Part shown: positions 58,201 to 64,000 of the stretch, piece after piece
Numbering within the stretch: position 1 is the first letter of the stretch
Layout of the letters: each line of letters starts with the position of its first letter
Assembly: GCA_034509755.1 (NCBI GenBank)
Contig: CM067557.1
Span: forward strand, 14,244,001 to 14,308,000
From: Anisodus tanguticus
Lineage: Eukaryota > Streptophyta > Magnoliopsida > Solanales > Solanaceae
DNA length: 64,000 nt
Reading direction: 5' to 3'
Made by a program: the position numbers and the translations under genes
The notes under the pieces: model-generated
The model's database searches: none
Told to the model about the DNA's origin: nothing
The model's input: the letters and a program-made list of their open reading frames with translations, nothing else

Positions 58201-58644
58201 TGATATAATATTTAATAGTAGAAAGATTTGTAGAATTGTAGAGAGATAAATTGAGAGATTAGATAGATGGTAGGAAGATTTGTGAGAAAAAATGAAGAGG
58301 AAAATGAGTTATTTATAGTTGAGAAATAGGGTTAAAGTGTAAATATATTAATTTAGGAGTTAAAAATAAATATTAAGGGGGTAGGGGGGTTTATGGGGGG
58401 GGGGGGGGAGGGCAAAAATGACCGTTATAGCTGTTGCACAACGGCCAAAATCGAAATTTGGTCGTTGTTGCAACGGTTATTTTTGCAAGGGGGGAGTGGA
58501 CGGGTCGGGATCGGGATCGGGACGGGCGGGACGAACCCGGGCCCCATCCCGAGATCGAACCCCCGACCCCGACAATTTTTTTATTTATTTTGGGGGATCG
58601 GGACGGGTCGAGATCGGGACGACCCGGCCCACTGGAGAACCCTA
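55296..58644 (-). mobile_element. hAT transposon with decayed transposase, TSD GTAAAAAC
   Basis: 3,349 bp from TAAGGTGTCCAACGGGG to CCACTGGAGAACCCTA, flanked by perfect GTAAAAAC at 55288-55295 and 58645-58652. The ends and coding part closely resemble the hAT element at 29339-39032 (same GGGCGGG subterminal tracts and collinear transposase), so the two are members of one family. Confidence 0.93.
55663..58001 (-). pseudogene. hAT transposase, heavily frameshifted
   Basis: From ATG at 58001 (MEGLKPMVRGKGKGASFSRG, a basic leader missing from the 29-kb relative) through a BED zinc finger (about 57720-57560, CKICKNVYKF). The core follows (57383-57186 and 56991-56635, CACHIYNLVVKDGLKLFENI), then a damaged dimerisation domain (56225-55911, YWRQNENTFPTLTKMARDVL). 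A deletion removes the conserved ASSTVSESAFS segment. Multiple frame shifts; non-functional. Confidence 0.9.
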
Positions 58645-59028
58645 GTAAAAACAACAAGTCAGCAACTAGCCAATCTCTTTGGCATTACACCAGGCAGGCA
58701 GGGACCAGACTAACAGCAAGCCATCAACAGGCATTACACAGAGCACCAAAACTCCAGAATAACAGCAATTTCTTTGGAACAGCAAGCCATCAACTACTAC
58801 TAGTCTACTAGAATAACTTTAAAACAAATTTCACCAAGTGCACCATCAGAATTTAAAACATCGCTACCAAATCAGCAGTCACAAATCACACACCATTAGA
58901 ATTTAGGACAAACTAAAGTTTCAAATTAAAGCAGCAAGCAACAGTCACCAAGTGCATAGTTAAAACTTAAACATCAAATAGCAATAGTCTAAAGTCTAAA
59001 CTTCAAAAGTAAGATCACTGTTGCAGCA

Positions 59029-59178
59029 TCAGTGGCATCTCTTGAGATGTGCCCATAGACCTGTAGTCCCATTTGCCTTCAAGCGACAATGGTAAATTTG
59101 ACTACAATGAATGCATTTCATCATGCGCATTCCTTCAATTTCCTGTATCATTTCATAGTGATCCCAAACAGGTGATCG
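59029..59178 (-). pseudogene. Isolated BED-type zinc finger fragment
   Basis: The minus strand gives 49 codons to a TGA. It includes SPVWDHYEMI, then CIHCSQIYHC and GLWAHLKRCH, spacing C-x2-C...H-x4-H with the aromatic start of zf-BED domains of hAT transposases and derived plant regulators. No further transposase follows. Unlike the two other BED fingers in the window, it comes from another hAT group. Confidence 0.75.
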
Positions 59179-59195
59179 GCATGAAAATATATTTA

Positions 59196-60640
59196 TGTCC
59201 TACAGACAATCTGTATTAGGACAAATGTACTTTATACACATTCATATTATTATTAATGGAGATTAATGTTTTGGCATTTGCAATTATTGAATTATTAGTT
59301 GATTGTTTATAATATTATATAATATGCATCTCTAGAGGTTACATTGTTATTAATAATGTGAGATATTAATATTATAACGTAACTCTTAAAATAGCCTCGA
59401 CTAATGATCATCAAGAATGGGATATCGATGATATGTGATAAGTCGACATGTGGTATGCATCACTTCCTTAGAGGATGTAGTATGTCTCACCTGCTACGAG
59501 TAATGGCTACTCGTGATGGACACATGGATACTTTGGAAGAATTGGTATATCCTGCTTATATACTGTTGGTTATACATGTCTAAAGTATGATCAGCGTGTG
59601 GAAGATAGAAGTCCTTAGACTTGAGGTCAATACACACCTTGTCTACATAGTAATATACTTTGATCATGTACTAAGCTCAAATGCCTTATGGGTTGAGATA
59701 CGGCTTGTGTTGGGTACATTACGATGTGGATTAAATGTGGTAGTTGAGCCAAGATTATGATTCATTCCTCGAATGTATATTCGAGATAACACTCAGCTTC
59801 TCATTGATATTGAGTTGACTAAGTCATTGGCCAATGCAATAGACATATCTAGAATATGGTCTTGTTGTCAACCAATATAGATGAGATATAATGATCAAGC
59901 CATTTGGATAGACACTTGACAAATCCTAAGCTTGATCGAGTGTATCGTGAATGAAAGGATTTTATCTTACCACATAGAGGTTAAGTTTACTGAATTCATG
60001 TAAACGTACTTCACATATTGAGTTCGTCTTGCGGCGCCGTCTAGGAGTTCCGCGTAGACCTTAATTTGATTAGTGTCGATATGAGAAGGCCTGTAGGGTT
60101 ACACTATGTCGATCGTCCTTTCGATCTAAGGATGTATTGAGAGAGTATTAAATATTCGATTTAGAATCGAGATATTTAAATGAATGATGATTGTTTTAAT
60201 TAAGTCAAAATTGGATTTCGGATTTAATTAAGAATGTGCTGAAGTTTTTTGGGCCAGGCCCAAGGCCAAACCCTAATCCGGTTTGACCTAATTTTTCACC
60301 TATAAATACAGACCTACACTTCATTATTCATTACACTTGATTTTCATATCATTATTCTAAGTCTTAGAGACTCAGAATCAAAACACTCTCTCGAACCTCT
60401 GCCGGATTTCCTAGCTTTCCAAAAGAGGAATACATTGAAGCTTGGAGCTTGCAATCGAAAGGGCATTCGTGTGCGCACCCACAATTGATAAAGATTCCAG
60501 ATATTGTAAATATGTAAGTACCATTCAAGTCTTATGTTTACGGTTTTAAATTACTCTATAGTCAAACAGTTCTACGTTTGTTGGGTTTTGAAACAAGTTT
60601 TCAATATCTGCTGCGTACAACAACCCAATAAAACCCTACA
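59196..60640 (+). repeat. 5' LTR of copia element 4
   Basis: Begins TGTCCTACAG and ends AAACCCTACA directly before the primer site. TATAAATA at 60301-60308 is a plausible LTR promoter TATA box. The left end is inferred from the TG rule. Confidence 0.6.
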
Positions 60641-61198
60641 GTGGTATCAAGAGCCAGAGCTGCTTTGTATGATTATATGGTAATTAGTTAATAATAATAT
60701 GGGTTAGAATTTGTTTAAATCTGAAATTTATGTCGTTTAAAGCTTTAAAACCTAATATTTTAAAAGCACATCATCCTTGTCTCCCAAACTATTAAACAAT
60801 GATGTAATCGAAGAAGTCATTCCGATCTAACTCTTCTTAGTCAATGTGCGTAACCGGTTCATTGCGAAATGATGCACTGAAGCGAAGACCGAGAAGGGAT
60901 TGGATGATGATCGATGAACGTGTTGTTTGATAGTGAAGGGTAACAAAGATGAATCTACAAATTTGACCCTGAACCAATTTTAAGGTTTCGGAAATGCGGA
61001 TTTTGTGCTTCTAAGACGGAGGCGCCGCAACTCCACGATGGAGCGCCGCGGCTCCAATTAAAAAAAAATCAGAACAGTGAACAGTAGCCGAACACTGTTC
61101 CGGCATTTTTTTTAAAATAATAAAAAAAATCCAAAACAGTGAACAGTACCGAACACTGTTCCGGCGTGAACGGTGACAACAATCACTTGAAGAGTCTC

Positions 61199-61695
61199 CA
61201 TGACTCACAATCCCAGACTATGGAATATGAGTTACTGATAGAACTTTTTAAGTGTAAGCTCAATGAAGGGGGCCAGGTCTCGCAACATGTGTTGAAGATG
61301 ATAGGGCTGATAGAGAGACTTGCTTCAATTGGAACAAAGCTGCAAAAGAGTGTCGCTACTATCCTCATCTTGAACTCTCTCCCTTGTTCCTTTGAAAACT
61401 TCATAGTGAATTACAATATGAATGGAACGAAGGTGAGTCTGCCGGAGCTGCACAACATGCTCAAGACCTTTGAGTCTTCTACTTCCAAAGGCAAAGTTGT
61501 GCTCATGATGAGCTCTACTAGCCGACCCAAGCCGAAATGTAAGGAATGACATAAGAAGAAGGGAAAAGCAGTCGCTGCGCCCTCAACTATGAAGCCTAAG
61601 GGAGGTGTGAAGAAGAATGTAAATCCGGCTAAGGATGTATGCCTCAACTGCAACAAGAAGGGGCATTGGAAGAAGGATTGCACTGCACCATGAGG
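61199..61695 (+). pseudogene. Copia gag C-terminal half with zinc knuckle
   Basis: The plus strand encodes gag helices (SLHDSQSQTMEYELLIELFK, SLPCSFENFIVNYNMN). After an in-frame TGA at about 61549 comes a CCHC zinc knuckle CLNCNKKGHWKKDC (about 61641-61682) for RNA binding. The N-terminal half is absent; GC-rich repeats (61020-61165) lie in its place. Confidence 0.85.
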
Positions 61696-61735
61696 AGAAA
61701 AAACACCAGGTGCTTCTACCTCTAGTGGACAAGGT

Positions 61736-62890
61736 ATGTACGTCATTGAAATAAATATGTCTATAAATAACTCTCATTCTTGGGTATTGGATACCGCTTG
61801 TGGCTCACACATTTGTACCAATGTGCAGGGGCTAACTGATAACAGGAAGGTTGGACCAAGAGAGGTGGACCTACACGTTGGAAATGGAGCACGAGTGGAT
61901 GCTGAGCGTGTAGGAACTTACAAATTAAATTTGCCTTCTAGCTACTGTCTAGTGTTAAATGATTGTTACTATGTACCCTCGTTAACGAGGAATATCATTT
62001 CTATCCCTATTTTGGACATGTAGGATTTTTTCTCATATATTTATAATGGCAGTCAAGTACTGTCTTTTGATAATGTTATATATGGAACTGCTCCTCTTGT
62101 GGATGGATTATATACACTAAACTATAGTCGAGAAATATTTAATGTACAAAACAAATGAGCTACGATAGGTAATAGAAACTCTACATACCTATGACATTGC
62201 AGACTTGGTCATATCAACAAATCAAGGATAGCAAGGTTGAGGAAGTTAGACTACCTCGAACCATTTGACTTGGAGTCTTATGGTAACTGCGAATCTTGCT
62301 TGAGAGGAAAGATGACCAATAAACCACTTTCTGGGAAAGGTGTGCGTGCCAAGGAGGTGCTTGAATTGGTCTATACTGATGTATGTGGGCCATTTTTGAC
62401 TCAAGCTAAATGAGGTTTCCCATACTTCATCACTTTTACTGACGACTTCACAAGGTATGGATATGTGTATCTTATGAGACATAAATCCAAGGCTTTTGAG
62501 AAGTTCAAAGAGTACAAGTCGGAATTAGAGAAGCAACTTGCAACAAGTATCAAGACCCTTCGATCGGATCGAGGAGGTGAATACTTGAGCAAGGATTTTC
62601 TAGATTACTTAAAGCTACATGGAGTCCAATCAAAGTGGACATCTCCTAGAACACCACAGATGAATAGTGTTGCCAAAAGAAGAAACCGAACCTTATTAGA
62701 TATGGTTCGATCCATGATGAGCTTCTCAGCTCTACCGACATACCTTTGGGGACATGCTATACAAACCTCAATATATGTTCTGAACAGAGTTCCTTCCAAG
62801 TCAGTAGAAAAGACACCCTATGAGATATGGTGTGGCAAGAAGCCAACTCTTAAACATATGAGACCCCTGGGGTGCCCCTGCATATGTTAA
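61736..62890 (+). pseudogene. Copia protease and integrase remnants
   Basis: Protease motif WVLDTACGSHICTN (active-site DTG altered to DTA) at about 61780. GAG-pre-integrase LGHINKSRIARL and CESCLRGK zinc residues follow near 62205-62310. The integrase core 62410-62890 has FITFTDDFTRYGYVYL, LRSDRGGEYLS and TPQMNSVAKRRNRTLLDMV. Stops at about 62023, 62158, 62410 and 62887. Confidence 0.9.
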
Positions 62891-63970
62891 GAAGATGCTC
62901 ACTGACAAGTTGGAATCCAAAAGTGAGAAATGTTACTTCGTGGGGGTATCCAAAGGAAACTAAGGGATACTACTTCTATCTTCCTGGAGAACGTAAGGTC
63001 ATTATTTCCAGGAACACAACTTGCCTTAAAGAAGAATATGTCTACAAGGAACATAGTTGCACAGAGATAGAACTTGAAGAAATTCAAGAACCGCAAGATA
63101 ACATAGATGTTGAATCCTTGTTGAATGACCAAGGCAAGAATTCAGTGGGAGTATTTGGCAAAGATTGGGTACTTCAAGTACGCCCTTCGGCCAATGGGAG
63201 TGTTACGAGGAACAATGCAGAAATGCAAGATCCTCCTACACAGCCTTTGGGAGTAGATGCAATGGTTGCACCTCCTCCCATTCAGGAAATACGTAAAAAT
63301 GATATTCCTGAAAGCTCTCATGTTAGTGGATTATCCAACACACAAGAACCCTCTCACAGTCAGAACATACCAAGCACTGAACTGCAAAACAATCAACTCC
63401 GTAGGTCCACTAGGACTCATCGTCCTCCTGAAAAACTAAATCTACTTGTGTAAACACACAGTGAGATAGATATTCCCGATAACGATAAACCTACAACCTA
63501 TAGCGAAGCAATGTTGGACATTGATTCGAAGAGATGACAAGAAGCCATGAAATCCGAGATGGAATCTATGTACATTAATCAAGTGTGAAACTTGGTTGAT
63601 TTGCCAGCTGGGGGTTAAACCCATAGGATGCAAATGGGTCTTTAAGAAGAAGATCGATGCATTTGGAAATGTACAGACTTATAAAGCAAGGTTGGTGGCT
63701 AAAGGTTATAATCAACAGCCTGTGGTCGATTATGATGAAACCTTTTCACCTGTTGCTAAGATTAAGTCCATTCGGATTTTGCTTGCAATAGCTGCATATT
63801 ATGACTATGACATTTGGCAGATGGACGTCAAAATCGCTTTCCTCAATGGTAATCTAGTTGAGGAGGTGTATATGAAACAACCTAAGGGTTTTTTGCTTGA
63901 GTCCAAACCAAATGCTGTATGCAAGCTACAAAAGTCCATTTATAGGCTTAAGCAAGCCTCGAGGAGTTGA
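62891..63970 (+). pseudogene. Copia linker and N-terminal reverse transcriptase
   Basis: The linker (62872-63453) is proline/serine-rich. RT starts about 63596 with GCKWVFKKKIDAFGNVQTYK, then VAKGYNQ, DYDETFSPVAKIKSIR, WQMDVKIAFLNGNL (first catalytic Asp) and YRLKQASRS, followed by a stop. The YVDD region lies beyond the window. Confidence 0.92.
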
Positions 63971-64000
63971 AACATTTGCTTTGACAAGGCTATCAAGTCA

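Larger units (their letters stand above)
59196..64000 (+). mobile_element. Ty1/copia retrotransposon, 5' portion, decayed
   Basis: Putative LTR 59196-60640, primer site TGGTATCAAGAGCC at 60642-60655, then gag, protease, integrase and the first half of RT. It leaves the window before the RT active site. Numerous stops interrupt all frames. LTR type and primer site differ from the other copia elements here. Confidence 0.88.

Noticed and set aside
1..64000. tRNA, rRNA, CRISPR or viral integration
   Set aside because: No tRNA cloverleaf, rRNA block or spaced repeat array was seen by eye. The RT/integrase order is that of Ty1/copia, and no coat or movement-protein-like frame suggests an endogenous pararetrovirus.

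Overview
The window is nuclear DNA from a flowering plant, almost certainly Solanaceae. The evidence is an intron-containing gene for a chloroplast-targeted CHLI, copies of the tobacco-type (TS) SINE, and dense plant LTR retrotransposons, hAT elements and MITEs. Genus cannot be fixed from the sequence. Only four loci look like functional host genes: a CLE signalling-peptide gene (4814-5062, -), CHLI for Mg-chelatase subunit I (13052-16979, +, three exons), and a tandem pair of nudix hydrolases of the plant NUDT11/15/22 CoA-diphosphatase type (17977-21532 and 23864-28937, both -, four exons each).

Layout. 1-1823: Ty3/gypsy gag remnant and probable LTR on the minus strand. 2339-3381: non-autonomous hAT element. 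4814-5062: CLE gene. 6667-11919: decayed minus-strand Ty1/copia element with a palindromic LTR junction. 13052-16979: CHLI, whose first intron is an array of about seven degenerate ~200 bp repeats carrying splice-site look-alikes. 17977-28937: nudix pair, with introns holding SINEs, a solo-LTR-like piece and a Tourist-like MITE. 29339-39032: hAT element with a decayed transposase gene, interrupted near one end by a complete copia element (32465-39018). 39500-43030: three broken copies of the nudix first exon, one split by another hAT element (40549-42211). 43429-48622: LTR element with gag-protease relics, no reverse transcriptase, and an unusual acidic 255-aa ORF. 48818-49646: hAT. 50538-54217: small copia element lacking gag and most of RT. 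55296-58644: hAT related to the 29 kb one. 59029-59178: isolated BED zinc finger. 59196-64000: 5' part of another copia element running off the window.

The clearest structural result is five hAT-type elements with TAGGG-like ends and exact 8-bp target duplications that can be read directly (ATTACAAG, TATGATAC, ATGATGAT, GTTAAGGC, GTAAAAAC). One duplication only appears after the nested copia element is removed in thought. Another is confirmed by an uninterrupted target in the paralogous nudix gene. The host genes do not form a pathway: CHLI works in chlorophyll synthesis, the nudix pair in CoA/nucleotide housekeeping, and CLE in intercellular signalling. CHLI and the first nudix gene converge tail to tail.
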